From: CADCTB01 sp964479465
GTDB taxonomy: Bacteria > Actinomycetota > Acidimicrobiia > Acidimicrobiales > AC-14
Reading direction: 5' to 3'
DNA length: 54,733 nucleotides
NCBI GenBank assembly: GCA_964479465.1
Contig: CAYZMG010000021.1
Location: forward strand, 1 to 54,733
In this document: positions 16,866 to 24,182 of the stretch, piece by piece
Position numbering within the stretch: position 1 is the first letter of the stretch
Layout: each line of letters begins with the position of its first letter
The notes under the pieces: model-generated
What the model was told of the DNA's origin: nothing
The model's input: the letters and a program-made list of their open reading frames with translations, nothing else
The model's database searches: none
Made by a program: the position numbers and the translations under genes

Positions 16866-17003
16866 CCGACGCCTGCTCGACGCTCCCCGCATCGACGCCG
16901 ACCTCACCCGTCGAGAGCTCATCGTCGGTGGAGCTCGGGATCAAGCCAGTCGACACCGTCGACTACGGGGCCGACGGGCCAAAGCGTCGTCGGTCAAGAC
17001 GTT
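16862..17003 (+). pseudogene. Relic of another siderophore-binding protein
   Basis: In one frame, bases after 16862 give LLDAPRIDADLTRRELIVGGA, the look of a binding-protein export signal. In the next frame VELGIKPVDTVDYGADG follows, which closely matches the internal segment ELGVKPLGTVDYGADG of the binding protein encoded at 17169-18272. The middle of the gene is gone. This is best read as a paralogue reduced by internal deletion. Confidence 0.55.
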
Positions 17004-17168
17004 CGGCTGTGGCCGCCGTAGGGCGCTGGCGAGTCCAGGTCCGTGCGGTGCCGACCGGACGGGCCCGCGCCATCAGCTGCGGGAGTGTCGAGCCGGAGGA
17101 CCCGGACTCATTCGAGCGAATGGCCTCCGGGGGCCCATGTCGAACCGACACGGGTTGAGGACGCTGCC

Positions 17169-18272
17169 TCATCGGCGGAACAGCTGCTCCAGCTGATCCA
17201 TGACCGCAAAGGCGGCGTGGTAGCCGATCCCGCCCAACCACGTCTGGTCGTCCACCTTGTGCACCCGGCCCGCCTGCACCCCGCGCAGCTGCTTCCACAC
17301 CGGCGAGGACAGCACCGCATCGGCGTTGGTGTTCTTCAGCGCATCGAAGACGGCCACCACGATCACCTCGGCGTCGGCCTGGTCGAGCTGCTCGAGGCCG
17401 ACCTCGGCGGCGAAGTCGTCGACGTTCTGGGACTCGGGGCGGGGGAAGCCCAGGTCGGTGAGCAGCACACCGAGAAAGTTGGCCCGCTGGTAGAGGCGGA
17501 TGTTGGCGGCCATGATCCGCACCACCGAGACGGTTGGTCGGGGAAGGGGCAGCGCCCGGTTGAGGGCGGCCGCCCGCTCGGCGTAGCGGTCCCTGGTCTT
17601 CGCCGCCTGCTCCTCGCGCCCCAGGGCCTGGGCGAAGAGGTCGAAGTTCTGCTTCCAGCTCACCCCGACCCGTTCGGCGAACACCGTCGGGGCGATCTGG
17701 GAGAGCTGGGGGTAGAGCGCCTCGTGGCGCAGCTTGCTGGACAGGATGACGTCGGGGCGCAGCCGGGCGATCGCCTCCAGATTGGGGGCCTGGATGGTGC
17801 CTACGACCTCCACGCCTTCGACCTCCCTGGGTGCGAAGTAGGCGGGAAGCCCGTCAGCGCCGTAGTCGACGGTGCCGAGCGGCTTGACGCCGAGCTCGAT
17901 CGCGGTGTCGAGCTCGCCGGTGTCGAGGGTGACGACTCGGACCGGCGCCCGCTCGATGCGGGTCTCACCCATGGCGTGGCGAACGGTGCGGGGGAAGACG
18001 CCGGGGGCGGCGTCGGTGCCGAAGCGGGCGTAGGGGGCGGTGGCCGAGGCGATGGTGACCGCGTTCGACTTGGTCGAGGGCCGCGCCGGGGGCACCTGCG
18101 GGGCACCCACCGCCGCGGTGGTGGGCGGGGCCTGGGGTGGGGAGCCGGCCTTTTCCCCTCCGCCGCAGCCAACCAAGACCAGCGCGCCGGCAACGGCCAG
18201 CGCTGCCGCGTTGGGTGATCGCCGTCGGAAGCCACCGCCAGGTTCGAGGCGGAAGGTTCGGAATGGGGACAC
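17169..18272 (-). CDS. Iron-siderophore substrate-binding lipoprotein
   Basis: A 367-residue class III binding protein: signal VAGALVLVGCGGG with lipobox Cys, a Pro/Ala-rich linker, then VRVVTLDTGELDTAIELGVKPLGTVDYG, EAIARLRPDVILSSKLRHE and GRVHKVDDQTWLGG. The GTG at 18272 has AAAGGAG five bases upstream. It is convergent with the uptake operon and has no permease of its own, so it may feed the FecCD pair at 10214-12453 or a system elsewhere. A relic of a close paralogue lies just beyond its 3' end. Confidence 0.9.
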   Translation of the reverse strand: MSPFRTFRLEPGGGFRRRSPNAAALAVAGALVLVGCGGGEKAGSPPQAPPTTAAVGAPQVPPARPSTKSNAVTIASATAPYARFGTDAAPGVFPRTVRHAMGETRIERAPVRVVTLDTGELDTAIELGVKPLGTVDYGADGLPAYFAPREVEGVEVVGTIQAPNLEAIARLRPDVILSSKLRHEALYPQLSQIAPTVFAERVGVSWKQNFDLFAQALGREEQAAKTRDRYAERAAALNRALPLPRPTVSVVRIMAANIRLYQRANFLGVLLTDLGFPRPESQNVDDFAAEVGLEQLDQADAEVIVVAVFDALKNTNADAVLSSPVWKQLRGVQAGRVHKVDDQTWLGGIGYHAAFAVMDQLEQLFRR

Positions 18273-18386
18273 ATCGCTCCTTTTTCGAGGATTGCGGGGC
18301 CGATGCTGGAAAGGCCCGAGGGGTTGACCGACGGGGGCGGGCGCCGGCGCCCCGTCGTGGGGTCGGCGCGTGTTCTGCCGGCTCGG

Positions 18387-18794
18387 TCATCGGACCTGGA
18401 GCGCAGCGGTCATGCCCAGATCGGCGTGCGAGCGGCCGTCGGGCGTCTTGAGGATGCACTGCACGGTGTAGGCGCCGGGCTTCAGGCGCACCGCCAACGT
18501 CTTGGGCCCGGTGCCGGGGGGGTGGGCCTCGATCTCGTCTACCGCCTCGCCCCCAGCGTCGAGCACTTCCAGCTCGTGCTCGGAGGGCCCGATGTTGGTG
18601 GCGGTGAAGAAGACCCTCCCGCCCTGGACCGACGCCGGCAGGTCCCTGAAGACGAAGTCGGCCAACGTCACCTCGATCACGGCGTCGGCGTCGGCCCGCC
18701 CGAAGCCGTTGTCGCCACCGCCCCCGCAGGCCGCGCTCAGCAACAACGCACTGGTGGTCACGGCCAGCAGACGCCGTGGTGCTCTCCTCTTCAT
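18387..18794 (-). CDS. Cupredoxin-like lipoprotein
   Basis: A 135-residue protein with signal SALLLSAACGGG (lipobox Cys) and one cupredoxin domain. Candidate type-1 copper ligands are His in SEHELEV, Cys in YTVQCIL, His in GRSHADLGM and the Met that follows, in the usual H...C...H...M order. Plastocyanin-like domains of this kind occur in EfeO-type iron uptake and electron-transfer lipoproteins. The start overlaps the PadR gene stop by four bases (ATGA at 18794-18791), so the two are co-translated. Confidence 0.78.
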   Translation of the reverse strand: MKRRAPRRLLAVTTSALLLSAACGGGGDNGFGRADADAVIEVTLADFVFRDLPASVQGGRVFFTATNIGPSEHELEVLDAGGEAVDEIEAHPPGTGPKTLAVRLKPGAYTVQCILKTPDGRSHADLGMTAALQVR

Positions 18795-19189
18795 CGTTCT
18801 CCTTGGGCATGGACGGTCGGGTCACGGCGCGTGGGCAAGGAGAAGCGGTCGACGAGGCGGTCCATCAGCCGGGCCTCGCCCACCATGTCGTCGATGGTCT
18901 GGGCCAGGTACGACCGCCCGGCGCCAGTGAGCTCGTACATGCGCCGGGCGGGTCCTCGATCGGAGCCGTCCCACCACGACCGCAGCAACCCATCGGCCTC
19001 CAGAGTCCGTAGCGTGCGATAGAGGCCGCCGGGGTCGAGTCCCTCAAAGCCCAGTTCGCCCAGACGGGCGGCCAGGTCATAGCCGTGACCGCTCTCTTCC
19101 GAGACCAGCAGCAGCGCCGCGGTGGACAGCACGCCGCCGGAACGCCGGCGAGGGCGACGTGCTGGCGGGCGGCGCGTAGCGCTAGGCAT
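18791..19189 (-). CDS. PadR-family transcriptional regulator
   Basis: A 132-residue winged helix: VLSTAALLLVSEESGHGYDLAARL, then DPGGLYRTLRTLEADGLLRSWWDGSD and RRMYELTGAGRSYL, the PadR N-domain signature. A short C-terminal helix for dimerisation follows. A basic N-terminal tail (residues 1-17) is probably disordered. It overlaps the cupredoxin lipoprotein gene, which is its likely target along with itself. Ligand unknown. Confidence 0.85.
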   Translation of the reverse strand: MPSATRRPPARRPRRRSGGVLSTAALLLVSEESGHGYDLAARLGELGFEGLDPGGLYRTLRTLEADGLLRSWWDGSDRGPARRMYELTGAGRSYLAQTIDDMVGEARLMDRLVDRFSLPTRRDPTVHAQGER

Positions 19190-19400
19190 CGGCGGCCAGC
19201 ACCAACGGGCAGGGACGCAGGGGGTGGTCCACCACCGACCGCCGGCAGCCGAGGTCCTCGGCGCCGGCGTGCTCTCCGAGGTCTACGGCGGGTGGGCCGA
19301 TGCCGATGAGGCGGCGGGCGGCCGTCACTGCCACCCGTCGGCATGGGCGGCGGCCAGGTTCAGGTCGTGCACCACGAGAACGGCCCCGCCCAGCATGGCG
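19182..19400 (-). pseudogene. Relic of a haem/siderophore ABC ATPase (HmuV-like C-terminus)
   Basis: On the minus strand, bases from 19396 read MLGGAVLVVHDLNLAAAHAD, the H-loop region of a FecE/HmuV ATPase, then a stop. In another frame the last codons read VVDHPLRPCPLVLAADA, the usual C-terminal end of HmuV proteins. The Walker and signature motifs are absent and at least one frameshift separates the two blocks. Confidence 0.6.
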
Positions 19401-19411
19401 ACGAGGAGGCC

Positions 19412-20092
19412 TCACGATGCTGCTCCGGCCAGGACGCGCAGGTCGGAGAGGCGGAGCTGGCGGGCCACGAGCCCGTCGTCGCTGGCGGTCACGACCCGCC
19501 GGCTGGCCGGAAGCAGGACTCCCTCGACCTCGGTATAGACGTCGCGGTACGCGTCGGTGCGGGAGAGCGCCCCCGTCGCTGCGTTCCAGTAGGTGACGGT
19601 GAAGGTGCTCGGCACCGAACGACGTTCCGGGGCCGGCGCCCGCTCGTGGACGACGATGCAGAACCGCATCGGGCCCATGTGCCGCTCGACCACGCTGACG
19701 TGGCCGTCGAGCACCCGATACGACGAGGAGTACGGGTCACCGTCGAGGCGGACGAGCCGGCCGAGCGGGTGGTCGACCTCGTCGTCGGTGGCCTTGGGGA
19801 GACGGCCGTCACAAGCCTCGTAGGGCTGGTGCCAGCGATGGGCGACCATGGAGGTCAGCTCCCTTGCCGCCCACGCCCGCTCCGCCTCGGGGGCGTCGAC
19901 GGTCACCTCGACCCGCTCCGGGCCGTTCGCCCGCAGCGAGCCCAGCGCCCGCCATCCAGCGCCGGCCATCGACAGTGTGGCGGCAAAGCCTGGAAAGTCG
20001 GCAGGGAGCCGGTACGCCGAGGCATGGGCCTCCCCCAGCAACTCGTCGAGCTGACGACTTGTCTTCGTGTGCGTCGCTGTCTGCGTGGCCAT
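19412..20092 (-). CDS. DUF3386 protein, iron-regulated
   Basis: A 226-residue soluble protein. The start ADFPGFAATLSM, the central HGHVSVVERHMG-like stretch, FTVTYWNAATGALSRTDAY and the end EGVLLPASRRVV with LRLSDLRVL match the DUF3386 family, known from cyanobacteria and actinobacteria without assigned function. GGGAGGG five bases before the ATG fixes the start. An excellent IdeR box lies 28 bases upstream (20120-20137), so expression should rise in iron limitation. A role in iron or haem use is inference. Confidence 0.82.
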   Translation of the reverse strand: MATQTATHTKTSRQLDELLGEAHASAYRLPADFPGFAATLSMAGAGWRALGSLRANGPERVEVTVDAPEAERAWAARELTSMVAHRWHQPYEACDGRLPKATDDEVDHPLGRLVRLDGDPYSSSYRVLDGHVSVVERHMGPMRFCIVVHERAPAPERRSVPSTFTVTYWNAATGALSRTDAYRDVYTEVEGVLLPASRRVVTASDDGLVARQLRLSDLRVLAGAAS

Positions 20093-20119
20093 CGCGTCCC
20101 TCCCGCGTCTTCCAACAAG

Positions 20120-20137
20120 TCTTAGGCTTACCTAAGA
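20120..20137 (-). promoter_or_regulatory. IdeR/DtxR iron box upstream of the DUF3386 gene
   Basis: TCTTAGG-CTTA-CCTAAGA, a perfect seven-base dyad with the IdeR core TTAGG...CCTAA. On the minus strand a TTGACG (20152-20147) could be the -35 and the box covers the -10 position. The box could also touch a divergent promoter for the small gene at 20214. Confidence 0.85.
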
Positions 20138-20213
20138 AACTTTGTTCGTCAACCCTTCCTACAAGAGATCTGGAGGTATTGCGAAGCTCCGGTGTTAGGA
20201 CTACCTTCACTCT

Positions 20214-20471
20214 GTGCTTCGGGTGGCCGATCGGCTGGTAGCGCAAGGGCGTCCAGCTCGGGCGGTCGTCCCGGGCATGCGCCGGGTGAGCTGGGTCCGC
20301 TTCGTCGTGGCCGACGGCCCCACCCGCTGCGAGGCGGTGGGAATGGGCCATCGTCTTCCGACCGTCCGTCCGATTCCTCTCGACACCGCCCTGGCGTTGG
20401 TCGCCGCCGGCGTTCCCTCGGTCATCCGCTCTGGGCCCAGCCAGCCGGGCCTCGTCCCCAGCGACGTCTGA
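20214..20471 (+). CDS. Small hypothetical protein, 85 aa
   Basis: Starts at GTG 20214 with LRVADRLVAQGRPARAVVPG and continues VRFVVADGPTRCEAVGMG and DTALALVAAGVPSVI. The regular strand/helix pattern and good spacing before the bfd gene (8 bases) suggest a real gene. No family is recognised. It is divergent from the iron-regulated DUF3386 gene and leads into bfd-bfr, so it may belong to the iron-storage operon. Confidence 0.55.
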   Translation: MLRVADRLVAQGRPARAVVPGMRRVSWVRFVVADGPTRCEAVGMGHRLPTVRPIPLDTALALVAAGVPSVIRSGPSQPGLVPSDV

Positions 20472-20479
20472 TCAGGCTC

Positions 20480-20686
20480 ATGGTCGTCTGCCACTGCCGG
20501 GAGGTGACGGACCGCTGCATCGCCGCGGCGATCGCGGCGGGGGCCCGTGACCCGGCGGCGCTGGCCCGCCGCTGCGGCGCCGGCGGCGCCTGCGGCGGCT
20601 GCGTCCCCGCCTTGCGGGCCTTGCTGGACTCCTACGGCCTCACCGAGGACTTCGACGGGGCGAACGCCGAGATCCACGCCGCCTGA
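20480..20686 (+). CDS. bfd: Bacterioferritin-associated ferredoxin
   Basis: A 68-residue BFD-like [2Fe-2S] protein. N-terminal VCHCREVTD supplies the CxC, and RRCGAGGACGGC supplies the second pair, although with an extra Cys and wider spacing than the textbook CxxC. Bfd docks on bacterioferritin and passes electrons to release stored iron. The bacterioferritin gene follows 41 bases downstream, which supports the assignment. Confidence 0.85.
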   Translation: MVVCHCREVTDRCIAAAIAAGARDPAALARRCGAGGACGGCVPALRALLDSYGLTEDFDGANAEIHAA

Positions 20687-20727
20687 GCGCCCCGGCGAAC
20701 GGGCCGCCGTCGGCGTAGGGTGGCGCC

Positions 20728-21198
20728 ATGCGAGGGAACGCCGCAGTCATCGAGTTGCTAAACGAGGTGCTCACGGCCGAGCTCACCGCCATCAACCAGT
20801 ACTTCATCGACGCCAAGATGTGTGAGAACTGGGGCTATGCGCGCCTGGCGGAGCACATGCGCAAGGACTCCATCGACGAGATGGGCGACGCCGAGAAGCT
20901 GATCGATCGCATCCTCTACCTCGAGGGGACGCCGAACCTCCAGCGCCTCGGGAGCGTACGGGTGGGCGAGACGGTGCCCGAGAAGCTCTCCCTGGCCCTG
21001 ACCCTGGAGACCGAAGCCATCGAGCGGCTCAACCGGGGGATCGCGGCCTGCGTCGAACATGGCGACCACGGCAGCCGCGAGCTGCTCGAGTCCATCCTCG
21101 CCGGTGAGGAGGAGCACGCCGACTGGTTGGAGACCCAACTGGCGTTGATCGGCCAGATCGGCGAGGCCCACTACCTGGCCCAGCAGGTGAGGGAGTAG
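20728..21198 (+). CDS. bfr: Bacterioferritin
   Basis: A 156-residue four-helix ferritin subunit. Ferroxidase ligands Glu18, Glu51, the Glu of LTLETEA and Glu/His of GEEEHADWLE are present, as are Tyr25 and the haem-binding Met52. The residue equivalent to the E. coli ferroxidase ligand His54 is Asp54 (DEMGDAEKL instead of DEMKHADRY). Function is iron oxidation and storage in 24-subunit shells. It follows bfd. No iron box was seen directly upstream. Confidence 0.93.
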   Translation: MRGNAAVIELLNEVLTAELTAINQYFIDAKMCENWGYARLAEHMRKDSIDEMGDAEKLIDRILYLEGTPNLQRLGSVRVGETVPEKLSLALTLETEAIERLNRGIAACVEHGDHGSRELLESILAGEEEHADWLETQLALIGQIGEAHYLAQQVRE

Positions 21199-21245
21199 CC
21201 GAGGAAGGGCGTTCAACCGGCGGCAGTGGTCGGTACGATCGAGGC

Positions 21246-21905
21246 GTGCAGAACGGCTACCACCCTCCCGTCGAGCAGTACCTCGCCGCCATTTGGGAGC
21301 TCGAGGAGGAGGGCGTGGAGGTCATTCGCGCCCGGCTGGCCGAGCGGGTGAGCCACACAGCGCCGTCGGTATCGGAGATGGTTCGCCGGCTGCAATCCGA
21401 GGGCTACCTGAAAGTCGGGGGCCGTGTCCTGGTCATGACGCCTGAGGGTCGGGAGCGCGCCGTGAGTGTCGTCCGCAAGAACCGCCTGGCCGAGCGCCTT
21501 CTCACCGACATCATCGGCATCCCATGGCACCGCATTCACGACGAGGCCTGCCGCTGGGAGCACGTGATCTCCGACGAGGTCGAGCAGCACCTGGTCGTCC
21601 TGCTCAAGAATCCTCCGACCTGCCCGCACGGCAACGCGATCCCGGGCTCCGGCGGGCCTGAACGCGCACTTTCCCCGCTGGCGGACTCAGCGCCCGGGGA
21701 CAGCATCCGCCTGGAGAGAGTCGCCGAGCAGTTGGAAGGCGACGCCGAGGCGCTCGTTTACCTGGACGACCACGGCTTCGTCCCCGGAACTACGGGCGAG
21801 GTGCAATCTAAGGCTCCGGACGGCACGATCACCGTCGACCTGGACGGCACCGCCGTCGCCTTGGGCCCCGCACTCGCAAAGCTGTTGTTTGTCAGCGCAG
21901 ATTGA
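21246..21905 (+). CDS. ideR: DtxR/IdeR-family iron-dependent repressor
   Basis: A 219-residue metal-dependent repressor. The N-terminal winged helix runs PPVEQYLAAIWELEEEGV to SPSVSEMV-like SVSEMVRRLQSEGYL. The dimerisation and metal domain carries DEACRWEHVISDEVEQHL, with the Cys102-type ligand, and NPPTCPHGNAIPG. A C-terminal FeoA/SH3-like domain covers about residues 150-215. This layout is that of DtxR/IdeR rather than the shorter MntR. Start GTG 21246. It is the obvious regulator of the two TTAGG boxes at 9188 and 20120. MntR-like manganese sensing cannot be excluded by eye. Confidence 0.88.
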   Translation: MQNGYHPPVEQYLAAIWELEEEGVEVIRARLAERVSHTAPSVSEMVRRLQSEGYLKVGGRVLVMTPEGRERAVSVVRKNRLAERLLTDIIGIPWHRIHDEACRWEHVISDEVEQHLVVLLKNPPTCPHGNAIPGSGGPERALSPLADSAPGDSIRLERVAEQLEGDAEALVYLDDHGFVPGTTGEVQSKAPDGTITVDLDGTAVALGPALAKLLFVSAD

Positions 21906-22528
21906 TCCGACACAGGCACGCCTGCATCACTGCGACTCCTCCAGCGCCGAGGCAAGGATGAAGTTTGTAAGCGCCTTCGGCCATGCGTGGACTCGATCCA
22001 CCTTTTCGTCATAGCGGTCGATGCGGGAGCGCGAGGGGAGCGATGGCTCGCCGAGGGCGCCCATACCGCGCGTCCCAGAAGCCGATCAGGGACCGCTTGA
22101 CCGTGACCCCTCAGTGCCGTACGAGGGCACCCGCCGGTTACGTCGTCTCACCTCAACGCAGCGTTCCCCGGTCAGTCGAGCGGTGCAGCGGCCAACCCTG
22201 TCGGCGGACACGGCGGACACGGCGAACACGGCGGGCGCTGGCCGGGTCAGGTCTGTCGCGAATTCGAGTGGTCCGCGCCCATTAGATGGATGATGGCCGA
22301 CAATCGTGCCGTAGGTCTGACCGCGCCGTGGCAGGCGGTTCGCCGGCAGCGCCCCTCGGTGGCCGGTGGTGCTGACCCCGCATCGAACCGTCATCCCGCC
22401 GCCGCCGAGTCCGCTGAGAGTCCGCATTGCATCGCCCTTCATGGGGCTACAGTGCGCTACATCGTGGAGGAGAAATGCGCCCTGACCTGCGATAACGCGG
22501 AAAACCCCTGGTCAGGCGGCGGGCGATA
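21906..22528. other. Gene-free stretch before the tRNA-Ala fragment
   Basis: About 620 bases without a gene I can support. It contains the short tandem repeat at 22202-22228. It separates the iron island from the tRNA-Ala 3' half and could be decayed mobile DNA. Confidence 0.4.
22202..22228 (+). repeat. 9-bp tandem repeat, three copies
   Basis: The unit CGGCGGACA occurs twice exactly and a third time with one change (CGGCGAACA), followed by a partial unit. It lies in non-coding DNA. Confidence 0.8.
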
Positions 22529-22575
22529 TCTGCTTTGCAAGCAGGGGGTCGTGGGTTCGAGTCCCATCGTCTCCA
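22529..22575 (+). tRNA. tRNA-Ala(TGC) 3' half (attachment-site-like fragment)
   Basis: From 22529 the sequence gives an anticodon stem-loop TCTGC-TTTGCAA-GCAGG with anticodon TGC, a short variable loop, a T-arm GTGGG-TTCGAGT-CCCAT, acceptor CGTCTCC and discriminator A. Upstream bases do not form a D-arm or the matching 5' acceptor strand, so the 5' half is missing. Such 3' halves are left by elements that integrate into tRNA genes. A decayed integrase follows about 60 bases downstream. Confidence 0.75.
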
Positions 22576-22636
22576 CAGAAGGGTCCGGGTCAGAGGGGGT
22601 GCGGGACCCTCCGGGTTTCGGTTCACTTCCCAGAAC

Positions 22637-22956
22637 GTGAGCCATCGCAAGGTCGAGCGGCAGGAGAAGGCCGACGCCAAGCACGACCTCGACGAGCGGC
22701 TCGCCCTGCGAGCGCAGGGCAGGACCCGGGGCCGCTCAACCTGCGCACGATCACCTTCGACGAGGTGATCGACGCGTGGTTCCCGAATGGCTGTCCCAAC
22801 GGGCCCGAGCAAGAAACCCGCCACGCCCGGACCAAATCGCCCAACACGGTCGCCAACGCCCGCCAGCAGCTGGGCACCAGCATCCGTGGTGATCGGCCCG
22901 TCGATCCCGCACGCCATCGAGGCGTGGGAGCGCTTCTGGCCAAGGGTCAGGAGTAG
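22637..22956 (+). pseudogene. Tyrosine-integrase N-terminal relic
   Basis: The frame from 22637 reads VSHRKVERQEKADAKHDLDE, like the arm-binding/helical N-terminus of phage-type integrases. A frame change near 22740 leads to LRTITFDEVIDAWFP and TKSPNTVANARQQLG, like a SAM-like core-binding domain. The catalytic domain (R...HxxR...Y) is absent. Its position right after the tRNA-Ala 3' half is where the integrase of a tRNA-borne island is expected. Confidence 0.6.
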
Positions 22957-22996
22957 CTCGCCCGTCTGGTGAGGAGCCTCGTGCGACGATGATGCG

Positions 22997-23215
22997 GTGT
23001 CTGCGGTACGTCATCCCGATCGCGTCGGCCTGGCGACGGTCTTCGCGCAGGTCCCCGGCAAGTGGGTCGCGGTCGACCTGGACACCAACGAGCCCCGGGT
23101 CGTGGCGGGCTCGCCCGCCGAGATGGTGGCCGAGATCCGCTGCTCCGGCATTGACAACGTCGCCGTCGTGCGGGCGCCGGAGACCAACGAACCTCAGCTC
23201 GTCGGTCTGGGATAG
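22997..23215 (+). CDS. Small hypothetical protein (DUF5678-like)
   Basis: 72 residues from GTG 22997. VFAQVPGKWVAVDLDTNEPR and AGSPAEMVAEIRCSGIDNVAVVRAP resemble the short beta-hairpin plus helix proteins of the DUF5678 group, which often sit near toxin-antitoxin or aspartyl-protease-like genes. No catalytic residues are apparent. Confidence 0.6.
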   Translation: MSAVRHPDRVGLATVFAQVPGKWVAVDLDTNEPRVVAGSPAEMVAEIRCSGIDNVAVVRAPETNEPQLVGLG

Positions 23216-23258
23216 CCGCCGTCGCCTGGACCGGCGCTCGCTTACCTGGCGACGGCGA

Positions 23259-23504
23259 TCAAGCGACGGTAGCGAGCAACTCCTGGGCAGGGGGGTCGTT
23301 GCCGTCGAGCTGGACGAAGTGGACCTGGCCGTCGGGGTCTACCGCGGTGATCCGCACGACTGACCAGAAGCCAGGTGTCCCTGCCACCATCAGGCCGCCG
23401 ACGCGGACCTCCGATGAGTCACGGGCGTTGGCCAGGAGCGCCCAGTTCTCGCCGTTGTCGTCTTCGGCGTTCAGGTCGCTGCGGAGCCGGATCGGGTGTC
23501 TCAG
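23259..23504 (-). CDS. Small hypothetical protein, about 81 aa
   Basis: The readable product contains NAEDDNGENWALLANARD, VRVGGLMVAGTPGFWSVVRIT and DPDGQVHFVQLD, a beta-rich small protein. GGAAGGAG lies eight bases before a CTG at 23504, which I take as the start; the frame is open further upstream to 23633, but that part reads as the end of a broken DUF2442 gene. No family recognised. Confidence 0.5.
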   Translation of the reverse strand: MRHPIRLRSDLNAEDDNGENWALLANARDSSEVRVGGLMVAGTPGFWSVVRITAVDPDGQVHFVQLDGNDPPAQELLATVA

Positions 23505-23569
23505 GGCTGCGCTCCTTCCGTCGTCCAGGGTTCTCAACCAGGGGGTGGCGGTCGTCGCAGCCTCAGGCC

Positions 23570-23832
23570 GGGACAGTCGGCCTCGATTCGGAGACAGCGT
23601 TCGGGGGGAGATGTCTGCGCCGTTCGGCCACACGATGGTGCCGGCGTCAGGGGTCCACCGTCACCCGGCGAAAGAGGTCCTAATCCGACACAAGCGGTTC
23701 GAACATCGGTCCCCACAGCAGCGGCTCCAGGTCGATCACACGCTCGCTCCCGTCGGCGAAAGTCAGCTCGACCACGTATCGGCCAGGACGCGCACGCCGG
23801 TGGCGTCCGGTCCGCGGCGCCAGGTCACTCAT
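23570..23832 (-). pseudogene. DUF2442 protein gene, interrupted
   Basis: ATG 23832 with GAAGGAGG upstream opens MSDLAPRTGRHRRARPGRYV then ELTFADGSERVIDLEPLLW and GPMFEPLVSD. A TAG at 23682-23680 interrupts it. The same frame continues DLFRRVTVDP, and after one extra base AGTIVWPNGADISPRTL completes the normal DUF2442 C-terminus. One stop and one frameshift therefore break a gene that is usually a partner in toxin-antitoxin-like pairs. Confidence 0.65.
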
Positions 23833-23837
23833 CCGAA

Positions 23838-24182
23838 GCCTCCTTCGCCGCTTCCAAGGTACCCGGGAACCGATGCTCCAGCCTCGTTCAAGCCGAGGAC
23901 GGCGGCCCGCCCGGTTGTCAGCCAGCAGGGATTGAACGGCAGGCAGGACCTGAGGAAAGAATTCCCCATCCGTCCGGGAGATCGCCGGACGCCTGTCGTC
24001 TGCGGGCCCGTGTTGTCTCATGGCGCGTGACAGAGTTCGCCTCGAAATGCTCGCTACGGTTCCGGCACGGTGATTAGATGCGTCCGGGAGTCCCCGGTGG
24101 CCATCCGAAGGGTGTGCGCGTTCGTGCTCGCTGAACCTGTAGTGGCAATGGTGCCGATGCGTCCAGCTGGCGTGGGATCGCC
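23838..24182. other. Gene-free stretch before the methyltransferase
   Basis: About 345 bases without a gene I can support. It should contain the promoter of the methyltransferase gene, but no clear -35/-10 pair stands out. Confidence 0.35.

Noticed and set aside
22202..22228. Possible CRISPR or minisatellite
   Set aside because: Only three 9-bp units with no spacers and no cas genes anywhere in the window.
22457..22684. A minus-strand frame encoding METMGLEPTTPCLQS-like sequence
   Set aside because: This is the antisense translation of the tRNA-Ala 3' half, a well-known false gene in databases.
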